A stretch of DNA of 64,000 nt from Pseudomonas benzenivorans (GTDB lineage Bacteria; Pseudomonadota; Gammaproteobacteria; Pseudomonadales; Pseudomonadaceae). Made by a program: the position numbers and the translations under genes. How positions within the stretch are numbered: the stretch's first letter is position 1; each line of letters opens with the position of its first letter. The stretch covers positions 2,046,001 through 2,110,000 of the forward strand of contig NZ_CP073346.1 of the NCBI RefSeq assembly GCF_024397895.1, written 5' to 3'. Shown one piece after another: positions 1 through 8,036 of this stretch. A model generated the notes under the pieces. The model saw only the letters and a list, made by a program, of their open reading frames with translations, was not told where the DNA came from and searched no databases.

Positions 1-1
1 C

Positions 2-895
2 CATGACGACATCGCCGCCCTGGAAGCGCTGATCGACGACAGGACCAAGGCGGTGTTCTGCGAGTCCATCGGCAACCCGGCGGGCAACATCGTCGACCTG
101 CAGGCCCTGGCCGATGCCGCGCACCGTCATGGCGTGCCGCTGATCGTCGACAACACCGTGGCCACGCCGATCCTCTGCCGGCCCTTCGAGCACGGCGCCG
201 ACATCGTCGTGCATTCGCTGACCAAGTACATTGGCGGCCACGGCACCAGCATCGGCGGCATCGTCGTCGACTCCGGCAACTTTCCCTGGGCCGACCACAA
301 ACAGCGCTTCGCGCTGCTCAATACCCCCGACCCGTCGTACCACGGGGTGACCTACACCGAGACCTTCGGCCCAGCTGCCTTTATCGGCCGCTGCCGGGTG
401 GTACCGCTGCGCAATACCGGGGCGGCGCTGTCGCCGTTCAACGCCTTCCTGATCCTGCAGGGTCTGGAGACCCTGGGCCTGCGCATGGAGCGCCACTGCG
501 AGAACGCCGTGAAGGTGGCCGAGTTCCTGCAGAGCCATCCGCAAGTCGCCTGGGTCAAGTACGCCGGCCTGAGCGATCACCCCGAGCATCACCTGGCGCA
601 GCGCTACATGCAGGGCAAGCCCGCGTCGATCCTGTCCTTCGGCATCCAGGGCGGCTTTGATGCCGGCGCCAGGTTTATCGACGCGCTGCAACTGGTGGTG
701 CGCCTGGTGAATATTGGCGACGCCAAGTCGCTGGCCTGCCACCCCGCCTCCACCACGCACCGCCAGCTCAACGACGAGGAGCTGGAGAAGGCCGGGGTAC
801 CCCGTGACATGGTGCGCCTGTCGATTGGCATCGAGCATATCGAGGACATACTCGCCGACCTCGACCAGGCCCTCGCCGCCGCCCTGCGCGGATAG
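2..895 (+). CDS. metY: O-acetylhomoserine sulfhydrylase, 5' end outside window
   Basis: A PLP-dependent Cys/Met-metabolism enzyme that makes homocysteine from O-acetylhomoserine and sulfide. The reading frame is already open at base 2, so the N-terminal part lies upstream of the window. Visible family features are the ESIGNPAG segment, the DNTVATP segment that precedes the cofactor pocket, and the Schiff-base lysine in [10 protein letters not shown] (codon 224-226). The C-terminal [11 protein letters not shown] and [13 protein letters not shown] motifs are also present. The [10 protein letters not shown] and [10 protein letters not shown] stretches and the long insert before the C-terminal domain fit the O-acetylhomoserine (MetY) branch better than cystathionine synthases or lyases. 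It converges on the hydrolase gene at 997. Confidence 0.9.
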   Translation, partial: HDDIAALEALIDDRTKAVFCESIGNPAGNIVDLQALADAAHRHGVPLIVDNTVATPILCRPFEHGADIVVHSLTKYIGGHGTSIGGIVVDSGNFPWADHKQRFALLNTPDPSYHGVTYTETFGPAAFIGRCRVVPLRNTGAALSPFNAFLILQGLETLGLRMERHCENAVKVAEFLQSHPQVAWVKYAGLSDHPEHHLAQRYMQGKPASILSFGIQGGFDAGARFIDALQLVVRLVNIGDAKSLACHPASTTHRQLNDEELEKAGVPRDMVRLSIGIEHIEDILADLDQALAAALRG

Positions 896-936
896 CGGCG
901 CCGATGGCAGCTTTCAGCCGGCCGCCGCACGCGGCG

Positions 937-963
937 CCTGGCTGGAAGCCTGCTCCAGCCAGG
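937..963. terminator. Inverted repeat between convergent genes
   Basis: Perfect 10-bp arms (CCTGGCTGGA at 937-946 and its complement at 954-963) around a 7-base loop, in the 101-bp gap between two convergent genes. No T-run follows on either strand, so termination is plausible but unproven. Confidence 0.4.
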
Positions 964-996
964 CCAGCTGAACGTCCCACCGCGCCGCCACCGTCT

Positions 997-1923
997 TCAT
1001 CCCTCTGCTCTCATTGGTATCGTTTGGCTGAAAGCATCCCGCGCATCGCTTCGGCCCACGGCCCCAAGCGGCTGCAGACCGAGCGCACTTTCCAGCCAAT
1101 CCAACTGCTGGTTCCACAGCGCGCGCGGCGTATCGCGGCGGAAGAAACCAAAGTGCCCGAGCTTGCGCAGGGCCCAGTCGGCCGGATCGACGCTCAGCAC
1201 TTCGCGCTCCGCAGCTGTATAGAAACCGGCCAGGGCCTCCACCGCCCGACGCGGCCCAAAGGCCTGATCGTCGGTGATCGCCAGGAAGCGCGCCGGCGCC
1301 TGCAACTGGGCGAAATGCGGGCGCCAGGCCTTGCCATCCGTGGTGCTGATAAAGGCCGGCGTGCGGCACCAGCGCGCCCACTCCAGCGCCACCTCGCGCG
1401 GCAGCGCCTCGCCGCCGATCAGCCAGCCCGGCAACTGGCCGCAGGCGCGACTCAGCAGCGGAATCGCCGCGTACCAGTTGAACGCCAGGCGCGGCTGCTG
1501 CAGCGCCGGCCACAGCCGCCAGTAGCCAGACTGCGCGGCCACCCCGAGAAGGCCCCGAATGCGTCCGACGTTGTCGGCCAGGCCCGGCAGCTGCCCGCCC
1601 ACCGAGTGGCCGAGCAGCGCCAACGGCAGATCGCCGGGCAGATGATCGAGCAGACTCGCCTGGTCGATGCTGCCCCAATGTGCCATGGTCGGCGCCGCGC
1701 CTGTCCAATCGCTCGCCCGGCTGGCCGCGATGCCCCGATAGTCATAAGTGAACACCCAGGCTCCGCGGCTGGCCGCATGTTCGGCGAAGCTTTTGTAGAA
1801 GCGCTGGCCGACGCCCGTGGCGCCGTTCATCAACAGGCTGTAGCGCGGTCGGGCCGGGCGAAAGGCCGTGACCGCCAGCGGGTAGCCATCGCGGGCGGGC
1901 AACTTATAGGTATCGATACGCAT
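997..1923 (-). CDS. Alpha/beta hydrolase, serine nucleophile
   Basis: A 308-aa alpha/beta-hydrolase fold protein of unknown substrate. The nucleophile elbow GHSVGG places the serine near residue 107. A NGATGVG oxyanion segment comes earlier (about 33-39), and KLGHFGFF near the C-terminus offers the catalytic histidine. The ATG at 1923 is chosen because GAGGAG sits 6-11 bases upstream; a longer frame to 1941 would need a TTG inside that ribosome site. No signal peptide is seen, so it is probably cytosolic. The LysR gene starts upstream on the same strand, only 63 bp away, and the two may be co-transcribed. Esterase, lipase or hydrolase cannot be told apart from sequence. Confidence 0.82.
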   Translation of the reverse strand: MRIDTYKLPARDGYPLAVTAFRPARPRYSLLMNGATGVGQRFYKSFAEHAASRGAWVFTYDYRGIAASRASDWTGAAPTMAHWGSIDQASLLDHLPGDLPLALLGHSVGGQLPGLADNVGRIRGLLGVAAQSGYWRLWPALQQPRLAFNWYAAIPLLSRACGQLPGWLIGGEALPREVALEWARWCRTPAFISTTDGKAWRPHFAQLQAPARFLAITDDQAFGPRRAVEALAGFYTAAEREVLSVDPADWALRKLGHFGFFRRDTPRALWNQQLDWLESALGLQPLGAVGRSDARDAFSQTIPMRAEG

Positions 1924-1986
1924 GGCGGACTCCTCGTGCAAAGACCGCCACTCTTGCCGACCGGGGGCGACCGGAAAAGCGAGATT

Positions 1987-2883
1987 TCAGCCCCCCAGTA
2001 CTGAGAAAAACTCAGCACTACGCGCCTCCATCTCAGCCAGACGCTGCTCCAGCCGATCAACCACGCGCAGCAGCGCCGGGGTCTCCGCCGCAGCTGGCCA
2101 GACTGCCCAGAGCGCACCGCCACTGACCTCGCGCCCCGGCCACAGCGGTCGTAACCCGCCCCGCTGCAAGGCGTTGATGCACAGCGGCAGGAAACCGATG
2201 GCCACCCCCAGGCCTTGCTCGGTGGCGTTCAACACCGCCGCGTAGCTGTCCAGCTCCAGACCGTCGGACGCTGGCTGCCAACCGTGCACCGCGGCCCACT
2301 GCCCCCAGCCGTGCTGCTCCTTGCTCAGGCGCACCGGCAGCAGTTCGTCGGTCGGCGGCCAGGGCACATCCGGGAAAGCCGCCGCCACCAGGGGCGTCAG
2401 CTGAAAGCCGCTCAGGCGCCGCGCCCGCAACTCGCCCCAGTGCGCCGGGTCGACGGCAAAGCGCAAGCCGAGGTCTATGCCATGTCCCTCGAGATCAAGA
2501 ATCTCGCGGCGGGTATCGAGGCTCAGCAGGCGCTCGCCGAGCAGCGCCTGCAGTTCACCCAGGGCAGGCAGGACCACCGACTGCGCGAGGAAGGGAAAGC
2601 TGGAAATGCGAAACGGCCGGCGCACCTGGCGCGCCCGGCTGGCGGCTTCCAGCTGGCGAATCGCTGGCGCCACCTCCGCCCAGAACGACCGCCCGGCGTC
2701 GGTTAGCGCCAGGCCGCGAGGCAGGCGCTGGAACAGCCTGCAGTCCAGGGCCGCCTCCAGATCGCGCAACTGGTGGCTGACCGCAGTCGGCGTGACGTGC
2801 AGGCGCTCGGCAGCGCGCCTGACGTTGAGGGTGTCGCCGAGCACGGCGAAGGTGCGCAGCAAATTCAGCGAGGGTAGTGCCAT
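1987..2883 (-). CDS. LysR-family transcriptional regulator
   Basis: A 298-aa DNA-binding regulator. An N-terminal winged helix-turn-helix (about 4-62) contains the RRAAERLHVTPTAVSHQLR recognition region, followed by a substrate-binding domain. The wording around the helix (NLLRTFAVLGDTLNVRRAAERL) resembles the GcvA/AmpR subgroup. The ATG at 2883 has AGGAGG seven bases upstream, which favours it over the longer frame starting at 2937. It precedes the hydrolase gene on the same strand and is divergent from trxC. The usual LysR habit would make the hydrolase or the divergent gene a target, but no operator could be recognised. The ligand is unknown. Confidence 0.88.
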   Translation of the reverse strand: MALPSLNLLRTFAVLGDTLNVRRAAERLHVTPTAVSHQLRDLEAALDCRLFQRLPRGLALTDAGRSFWAEVAPAIRQLEAASRARQVRRPFRISSFPFLAQSVVLPALGELQALLGERLLSLDTRREILDLEGHGIDLGLRFAVDPAHWGELRARRLSGFQLTPLVAAAFPDVPWPPTDELLPVRLSKEQHGWGQWAAVHGWQPASDGLELDSYAAVLNATEQGLGVAIGFLPLCINALQRGGLRPLWPGREVSGGALWAVWPAAAETPALLRVVDRLEQRLAEMEARSAEFFSVLGG

Positions 2884-2962
2884 GGAGCCTCCTGTGCCGC
2901 TCACTCTACCCTTGTTTTCGGCCCATTCCGCCACCACCTTGAGAGCAGCCTAGGAGTACGCC

Positions 2963-3397
2963 ATGAATCAACCCCTGCTGATCCCCTGCCCAGCCTGTAA
3001 TGGCCTCAACCGCGTCCCCAGCCAACGCCTGGGCGACAAACCCACCTGCGGACGCTGCAAGAGCGCGGTGCTGCCCGCGGCGCCGATCGAGCTGAACCAG
3101 GCCAACTTCGCCAGCCAGCTGAAGGGCGACATGCCCCTGCTGGTCGATGTCTGGGCGGACTGGTGCGGCCCGTGCAAGGCCTTCGCCCCGACCTTCGCCC
3201 AGGCCGCCAGTCAGCTCCAGGGCAAGGCGCGCCTGGGCAAGCTGGACAGCGAGGCCAATCGGCAACTGGCCGGCCAGCTCGGCATCCGCTCGATCCCCAG
3301 CCTGATCCTGTTCAAGCACGGCCAGGAGGTCGCCCGGCAGAGCGGCGCCCTGCCCTTGCCCCAACTGCTCGCCTGGCTCAGCGGTCAAGGCATCTGA
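2963..3397 (+). CDS. trxC: Thioredoxin 2
   Basis: A 144-aa cytosolic disulfide reductase. The N-terminal zinc-binding module has CxxC pairs at Cys9/Cys12 and Cys29/Cys32. The thioredoxin domain follows, with the active site WCGPC (Cys68 and Cys71) and the cis-proline segment IRSIPSLILF. The zinc module separates TrxC from TrxA. The ATG at 2963 is preceded by TAGGAG. In other bacteria trxC belongs to the peroxide response, but no OxyR site could be identified here. A 6-bp hairpin (TGTCCT/AGGACA, 3415-3429) lies just after the stop but lacks a T-run. Confidence 0.95.
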   Translation: MNQPLLIPCPACNGLNRVPSQRLGDKPTCGRCKSAVLPAAPIELNQANFASQLKGDMPLLVDVWADWCGPCKAFAPTFAQAASQLQGKARLGKLDSEANRQLAGQLGIRSIPSLILFKHGQEVARQSGALPLPQLLAWLSGQGI

Positions 3398-3514
3398 AGG
3401 GCGGCCTGGGCACATGTCCTCACAGGACAGGCGAGGGATTGAACGAAAGGGAAATTGAGCGAGGACAACGGCCAAACAGCGGCGAAATGTCGCAATTGTG
3501 CGCGCCCTGACGCC

Positions 3515-3560
3515 TGACCTTGCGGCAGGTCAATACAGCAGCTAAGCCTGTGGGGATAAT
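3515..3560 (+). promoter_or_regulatory. Inverted repeat and -10 element before usp gene
   Basis: A perfect dyad TGACCT-N6-AGGTCA (3515-3532) lies 22 bp before a GATAAT hexamer (3555-3560) in the 195-bp gap before the universal stress gene. No good -35 hexamer pairs with GATAAT, which would fit an activator-dependent promoter. The binding protein is unknown. Confidence 0.4.
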
Positions 3561-3592
3561 TTCTGTTCTCATTGGCCGGAGCGCCCGTTCCC

Positions 3593-4390
3593 ATGTTCAA
3601 CCATATCCTCGTCGCCCACGACCTGCGCGACACCGCCGATCTGGCCCTGTGCCGGGCCGCCCAATTGGCCCGGCAGCACAATGCCCGGCTGACACTGCTG
3701 CATGTCCTCGACCCCAGCCTCGGCGCCCCAGAGCAGGACCAGGCACGCCAGGCGCTGGATCGCAGCCTGACCCGTTACGCCCCCCCTGGCAGCGAGCTGT
3801 GCCTGCGCAGCGGCAAGCCCGCCGAGGTGGTGCTGCAGCAACTGCAGGCGCTCGGGTGCGACCTGCTGGTGCTCGGCGCCCACCATCAGCGTCATGACTT
3901 CTTCTCCGGCACCAGCCTAGATCGTATCGCCCGCAGCTGCCCCGTGCCCCTGCTGCTGGTCGCGCGCAACGACTTCCAGCCGTACCAGCGCGCCATCGCC
4001 GCCCTCGATTTCTCACTGTGCGCCTGCAGCGCCCTGGGCCGGGCCTACCACCTGCTGCCGGCAGGCGCCGAGCTGCATGCCGTGCACGTATTCGAGCCGG
4101 ACAAGGGTACGGCGCAGCAGGTGGAGGCGCAGCTGCAGATCCAGCGAGCACTGATCGAGCAACTGCTTACCGACGAAGCACAGAACCTTCCCAGCCAGGG
4201 TCCGACGCTCAGCCACGAGGTGTTACAGGGCGGCATCCTGCGCTGCCTGCAGGAACAGCTGAAGACCCGCCGCAGCGAGCTGCTGGTGCTCGGTTGCCAT
4301 GGCCGCAGCGCCCTGTCCCAGGCGCTGCTGGGCAGCCTGGCGCAGCACTTTCTGCACCGTGCGCCCTGCGACATCTTCGTCGTCCGCTAA
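3593..4390 (+). CDS. Tandem universal stress protein (UspA family)
   Basis: A 265-aa protein with two UspA domains (about 1-130 and 131-265). Each ends in the family's glycine-rich nucleotide-loop pattern: LVLGAHHQRHDFFSGTS in the first and LVLGCHGRSALSQALLGS in the second. The second is closer to the ATP-binding GxxGxxxxxxxxGS form. The ATG at 3593 is chosen over an upstream TTG at 3572 because the domain starts right at MFNHILVAHD. It is probably cytosolic and induced in stationary phase or by energy stress, as for the family. It converges on the parA-like gene. No partner or substrate can be named. Confidence 0.88.
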   Translation: MFNHILVAHDLRDTADLALCRAAQLARQHNARLTLLHVLDPSLGAPEQDQARQALDRSLTRYAPPGSELCLRSGKPAEVVLQQLQALGCDLLVLGAHHQRHDFFSGTSLDRIARSCPVPLLLVARNDFQPYQRAIAALDFSLCACSALGRAYHLLPAGAELHAVHVFEPDKGTAQQVEAQLQIQRALIEQLLTDEAQNLPSQGPTLSHEVLQGGILRCLQEQLKTRRSELLVLGCHGRSALSQALLGSLAQHFLHRAPCDIFVVR

Positions 4391-4431
4391 AACGGCGGCC
4401 GAGGGCCGTGGCCAAGCACCTCGAGGCCACA

Positions 4432-4465
4432 AACGCACAGGGCGCCCGTCGGCGCCCTGTGCGTT
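4432..4465. terminator. Bidirectional terminator, usp / parA-like
   Basis: Perfect 15-bp inverted repeat (AACGCACAGGGCGCC at 4432-4446 and its complement at 4451-4465) with a 4-base CGTC loop, between two convergent genes. The T content after the stem is low on both strands. Confidence 0.7.
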
Positions 4466-4477
4466 CAGCAGGAACCG

Positions 4478-5251
4478 CTAGGTCTCGGCATTGAGCAGGT
4501 CGTGCAACTCGACGAACTGCTGGGTCAGCTTGTGCCGGGCGTCCAGGTGGATCAGCGGCGTGCAGGCCTGGTGCGACTCGCGCATCTTCACCGAACTCAT
4601 CAGGTTCACCGGCAGCACCGGCAGCCCCTCGGCGATCAGCTCATCGAGCAGCATCTGCGGCAGGGACGCTCGCGGCTGGAACTGATTGACCACGATGCCT
4701 TCGACCTCCAGCGCCTCGTTATGGTCCTCGCGCAGCTCCTCGATCTCCTGAAGCAGGCCATACAGGGCATTGCGGGAAAAACTGTCGCAATCGAAGGGAA
4801 TAAGGCAACGATCGGCAGCGATAAGCGCGGAAACCGCATAGAAATTCAAGGCTGGCGGGGTGTCCAGGTAGATCCGGTCGTAGTCCTCGCCCAGCTCATC
4901 CAGCAGTTTGCGCAGCTTGTTGATCTTGTGCTTGGCCTCGAGCTTGGGCTGCAGATCGGCCAGCTCGGCGGTGGCGGTGACCACGTGCAGGTTGTCGAAC
5001 GGCGTCTCGTAGATATCGACCTTGCCCTTCTTGGCGAAAGGCCCGCTGGCCAGGGTCTGCTTGAAGAACTCGGCGATCCCCGTGGGAATCTCGGCGCCGG
5101 TAAGCCCGGTGAGGTAGTGGGTGGAGTTGGCCTGGGCATCCAGGTCCACCAACAGCGTCCGATAGCCCTGCGCCGCACTCACCGCCGCCAGGTTGCAGGC
5201 GATGCTGGACTTGCCCACGCCTCCCTTCTGATTGAATACCACGCGCCGCAT
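4478..5251 (-). CDS. ParA/MinD-family ATPase
   Basis: A 257-aa P-loop ATPase with a deviant Walker A motif KGGVGKSS (residues 9-16), a switch region DLDAQANST and a YLDTPP Walker B segment. The ATG at 5251 is chosen because GGGAGA lies about nine bases upstream and the protein then starts MRRVVFNQKGG, typical of the family. No parB gene or parS-like repeats lie next to it, so this is an orphan ParA that may position a cellular cargo, not a plasmid partition gene. From memory, a similar orphan sits at the same place in P. aeruginosa (PA5028). It diverges from the aryl polyene operon across 238 bp. Confidence 0.85.
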   Translation of the reverse strand: MRRVVFNQKGGVGKSSIACNLAAVSAAQGYRTLLVDLDAQANSTHYLTGLTGAEIPTGIAEFFKQTLASGPFAKKGKVDIYETPFDNLHVVTATAELADLQPKLEAKHKINKLRKLLDELGEDYDRIYLDTPPALNFYAVSALIAADRCLIPFDCDSFSRNALYGLLQEIEELREDHNEALEVEGIVVNQFQPRASLPQMLLDELIAEGLPVLPVNLMSSVKMRESHQACTPLIHLDARHKLTQQFVELHDLLNAET

Positions 5252-5363
5252 CGCACATCTCCCTGAGCCCGGAATGGAGCTGGATTCTATGCAATGCGCG
5301 TGACAAGCGCGAGGTGAGCGGCCAAGAAGAGCCGCCCGCCGATCCGAAGCGCCCCCGTAACAA

Positions 5364-5392
5364 TTGCGCAGAATGCGCACCATCTAGATAAT
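5364..5392 (+). promoter_or_regulatory. Candidate sigma-70 promoter of the aryl polyene operon
   Basis: TTGCGC (5364-5369), a 17-bp spacer and GATAAT (5387-5392, within TAGATAAT) lie about 98 bp upstream of the first operon ATG. The spacer holds two copies of the palindrome TGCGCA (5365-5370 and 5374-5379), a dyad that overlaps the -35 and could be an operator. Confidence 0.5.
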
Positions 5393-5489
5393 GCCGCCAC
5401 TTCGCCATGGACCGTCCACGCCCCTGCGGCAGAACGGGACGGCCGCAGTTGACAAGGATGCCCGAAGGGGCCGGGAAGCTTTCCGAGTG

Positions 5490-6203
5490 ATGCATTTCAG
5501 GATCGATCAATGGCGTGCCTGGGCCCCTGGCCTGGATAGCACGGACGACTGGCGCGCGTGGTGCCGGGCTCCGGCACCACTGGAGGACGGCCAGCAGCAG
5601 CCGGACGTCGGCTTTCTGCCCGCCCTGCAACGCCGCCGCCTGAGCCGCCTGGCGCGAATGATGCTCCATGTCGCCTGGCCACTGGCCGAGGGCCACGAAG
5701 CCCTGCCCCTGGTGTTCGCCTCACGCCACGGCGATGCCCCCCGCACCTTGGCGCTGCTCAGCGAACTGGCGCGCGGCGAGCCCTTGTCGCCGACCCAGTT
5801 CAGCCTTTCGGTGCACAATGCGATCATCGGTTTGTGGTCGATCCAGCGCGGCGACACCAGCGAAATGACTGCCCTGGCGGCCGAAGGTGACGGCCTCGAG
5901 CAGGCCCTGCTGGAGGCCGTCAGCCTCCTCGGCGAGGGCGCTCCGGCCGTGCTGCTGGTGGTCGCGGAAGAGATGCCGCCAGCCCTCTATTCCCCCTATG
6001 TCGACGACGTGCCCTTTCCCTACGCCGTCGCGCTGCGCCTGACGCCCGGGGTCGACTGGCGACTGCAACTGCAATCCGGCAGCGGTCCGCGCGCCGACTG
6101 GCCCCACGCCCTCAACCTGCTGCGCGCCCTCTGCGACGAGCGGCACTGTCTCGAGCATTACTGGAAGAATCGCCAATGGACCTGGTCACGCACCACGGCC
6201 TGA
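5490..6203 (+). CDS. apeC: Beta-ketoacyl synthase-like chain length factor (ApeC type)
   Basis: A 237-aa protein of the short ketoacyl-synthase-like family (PF13723 type). The conserved SLSVHNAIIGLWSI segment stands where true ketosynthases carry the active-site cysteine motif. No catalytic Cys-His-His triad is evident, so a structural, non-condensing role is expected. In characterised aryl polyene systems this subunit pairs with the ketosynthase ApeO (here 18763-19962). The ATG at 5490 matches the family N-terminus (MHFRIDQWRAWAPG); the open frame from 5391 would add a low-complexity leader. It is the first gene of the operon and overlaps the next gene by 28 bp. Confidence 0.85.
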   Translation: MHFRIDQWRAWAPGLDSTDDWRAWCRAPAPLEDGQQQPDVGFLPALQRRRLSRLARMMLHVAWPLAEGHEALPLVFASRHGDAPRTLALLSELARGEPLSPTQFSLSVHNAIIGLWSIQRGDTSEMTALAAEGDGLEQALLEAVSLLGEGAPAVLLVVAEEMPPALYSPYVDDVPFPYAVALRLTPGVDWRLQLQSGSGPRADWPHALNLLRALCDERHCLEHYWKNRQWTWSRTTA

Positions 6204-6973
6204 GCCGCCACAGCGCCCCTTACGGGTGGCGCCTGATCGCCACCGCCCTGAGTTTCGCCCTGTTCGGTATCGGCGGGGTACTGCTGCGGGCGCTGGTATT
6301 CCCCCTGCTCGCGCTGCTGCCCGGCGACTCCACGATTCACCGCACCCGCGCCCGCGTCACGATAAGCCGGGCCTTTCGGCTGTTCGTTCAGTTCATGTTC
6401 CGCACGGGCGTGCTCACCTACGAGGTCGAGGGTGTCGAACGCCTGGGCCGTCCCGGACAGATGGTGATCGCCAACCACCCTTCGCTGATCGACGTCGTGG
6501 TGCTGATCGCCTTCATTCGTGACGCCAACTGCGTGGTCAAGCAGAGCCTGTGGGACAACCCCTGCATGCGCGGCCCGATTCGCGCCGCCGGCTACATCAG
6601 CAACAGCGGAAGCCTGGACATGCTCGATGAGGCCGCGGCCTCGCTGCAAGGCGGCCAGACCCTGATCGTGTTCCCCGAGGGCACTCGCACCACGCCGGGG
6701 CAGGCACCGCAATTTCACCGTGGCGCCGCCGCGATTGCCGTACGCGGCGCGCGCATCGTCACCCCCGTGGTGATCAGCGTGACGCCCACCACCCTGACCA
6801 AGGCCGAGCCCTGGTACAGCATTCCGTCGCGACGTTTTCACTTTCGCCTGCGCGTCGGCCAGGATATCGACCCGCAGGCTTTCCTGGCGCAAGGGCCGGC
6901 CCCTATCGCCTCGCGCAAACTTAACGAGCATCTGCACCAGCACTTCATAAAGGAACTCGCCCAAGATGAGTGA
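6176..6973 (+). CDS. PlsC-family 1-acyl-glycerophosphate acyltransferase homologue
   Basis: A 265-aa membrane-associated acyltransferase. The N-terminal hydrophobic stretch (about 21-50) is followed by the catalytic NHPSLID motif (His101, Asp106), the FPEGTR motif (166-171) and a HRGAAAIAVR segment. In aryl polyene clusters an enzyme of this type stands between the chain length factor and the carrier proteins (position of apeD). It is thought to help attach acyl chains to the lipid anchor of the pigment; that role is inferred. The start overlaps the upstream gene by 28 bp and the stop overlaps the first carrier gene by 8 bp, so translation is likely coupled. Confidence 0.83.
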   Translation: MDLVTHHGLSRHSAPYGWRLIATALSFALFGIGGVLLRALVFPLLALLPGDSTIHRTRARVTISRAFRLFVQFMFRTGVLTYEVEGVERLGRPGQMVIANHPSLIDVVVLIAFIRDANCVVKQSLWDNPCMRGPIRAAGYISNSGSLDMLDEAAASLQGGQTLIVFPEGTRTTPGQAPQFHRGAAAIAVRGARIVTPVVISVTPTTLTKAEPWYSIPSRRFHFRLRVGQDIDPQAFLAQGPAPIASRKLNEHLHQHFIKELAQDE

Positions 6974-7226
6974 TCTACACACCGAGATTAAGCAGCTGAT
7001 CATCGAGGCCCTGGGCCTGGAAGACATGGTCGCCGAGGACATTGCCGCCGACCTGACCCTGTTCGGCGAAGGCCTGGGCCTGGATTCGGTCGACGCCCTG
7101 GAACTCGGCCTGGCGATCCAGAAGCGTTTCGGCATCAAGATCGACGCCGAAGCCAAGGACACCCGCACGCATTTCGCCAACGTGGCCAGCCTCGCGGCCT
7201 TCGTTTCCGCCCAGCAGACTGCCTGA
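6966..7226 (+). CDS. apeE: Acyl carrier protein 1 of the aryl polyene system
   Basis: An 86-aa acidic four-helix carrier protein. The phosphopantetheine site is LGLDSVDALEL with Ser41. It carries the growing polyene or the aryl starter between the ketosynthases, reductase and dehydratases. The operon encodes two different carriers, as in characterised aryl polyene systems, and this is the upstream one. It is clearly not the fatty-acid AcpP, whose site reads DSLDTVEL. The ATG at 6966 overlaps the acyltransferase stop, and only 10 bp separate it from the next carrier gene. Confidence 0.88.
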   Translation: MSDLHTEIKQLIIEALGLEDMVAEDIAADLTLFGEGLGLDSVDALELGLAIQKRFGIKIDAEAKDTRTHFANVASLAAFVSAQQTA

Positions 7227-7236
7227 GGACACCCCC

Positions 7237-7494
7237 ATGCAAAACCGTGACGAGATCTTCGCCACCCTGCGCGATGCCATGGTGGAACTGTTCGAGCTGG
7301 ATGCCGAGCGCATCACCCTCGAGGCCAACCTGTATCAGGACCTGGAAATCGACAGCATCGACGCCGTCGACCTGATCGACCACATCAAGCGCCAGACCGG
7401 CAAGAAAATCGCCGCCGAGGAGTTCAAGTCTGTGCGCAGCGTCGGCGACGTGGTCGAAGCCGTACACCGACTGGTCAACGCGGACGGCCTATGA
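7237..7494 (+). CDS. apeF: Acyl carrier protein 2 of the aryl polyene system
   Basis: An 85-aa acyl carrier protein with phosphopantetheine serine Ser40 in LEIDSIDAVDLIDH. It is divergent from carrier 1, which suggests separate duties, for example starter loading or primary-anchor acyl chain versus polyene elongation; which does which cannot be read from sequence. The gene has its own ribosome site (GAGGACACCCCC before ATG) and its stop overlaps the next ATG (ATGA). Confidence 0.88.
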   Translation: MQNRDEIFATLRDAMVELFELDAERITLEANLYQDLEIDSIDAVDLIDHIKRQTGKKIAAEEFKSVRSVGDVVEAVHRLVNADGL

Positions 7495-8036
7495 ATCGGC
7501 TGCTCGGCCTGGTGCTGGTAGTCGCCGGCCTGGCCTACCCCTTTGCCGTGTATTTCGGCATCGAGCACCTGTCGCCGCGGGTCTTTGCCGCCCTGCTCGG
7601 CGGCCTGTGGCTGGCGCGCCTGCTGCTGGCAGAACGGCGCCCGGGTGGCCGCTGGATGCCGCTGGGCGCCCTGGCCTTCTGCCTGCTGCTAGGCGTTGCC
7701 GGCGAGCCGGCACTGCTGCGCTGGTACCCGGTGCTGCTCAGCGCCCTGCTGCTCGCCCTGTTTGCCCTCAGCCTGAAGTTCGGCCCGCCGTTGGTCGAGC
7801 GTCTGGCGCGCCTGCGCGAACCGCAACTGCCTGAGCGGGCGGTGCGCTACACACGCCAGGTGACCCAGGTCTGGGCGCTGTTCTTTCTCGGCAACGGCCT
7901 GATCGCCGCCGCCCTGACCCTGTGGGCGCCGCTGTCCTGGTGGACCCTGTACAACGGCCTGATCGCTTATGGGCTGATGGGCCTGCTGTTCGCCGGCGAA
8001 TGGCTGGTACGCCGCCGCGTGCGGAGGCCGGCATGA
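7491..8036 (+). CDS. COG4648-type integral membrane protein
   Basis: A 181-aa protein with about five hydrophobic segments (around 4-24, 31-48, 58-73, 77-97 and 123-170) and basic loops, ending in [11 protein letters not shown]. It belongs to the conserved membrane proteins found in aryl polyene clusters between the carriers and the acyl-CoA synthetase (position of apeG). The biochemical function is unknown; a scaffold at the inner membrane or a lipid-handling role is a guess. It overlaps its neighbours by 4 bp on each side. Confidence 0.75.
   Translation: MNRLLGLVLVVAGLAYPFAVYFGIEHLSPRVFAALLGGLWLARLLLAERRPGGRWMPLGALAFCLLLGVAGEPALLRWYPVLLSALLLALFALSLKFGPPLVERLARLREPQLPERAVRYTRQVTQVWALFFLGNGLIAAALTLWAPLSWWTLYNGLIAYGLMGLLFAGEWLVRRRVRRPA

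Noticed and set aside
4478-5251. ParA-like gene as a sign of a plasmid or integrative element
   Set aside because: No parB, parS, replication or integrase gene nearby, and orphan ParA genes are normal at this chromosomal place.
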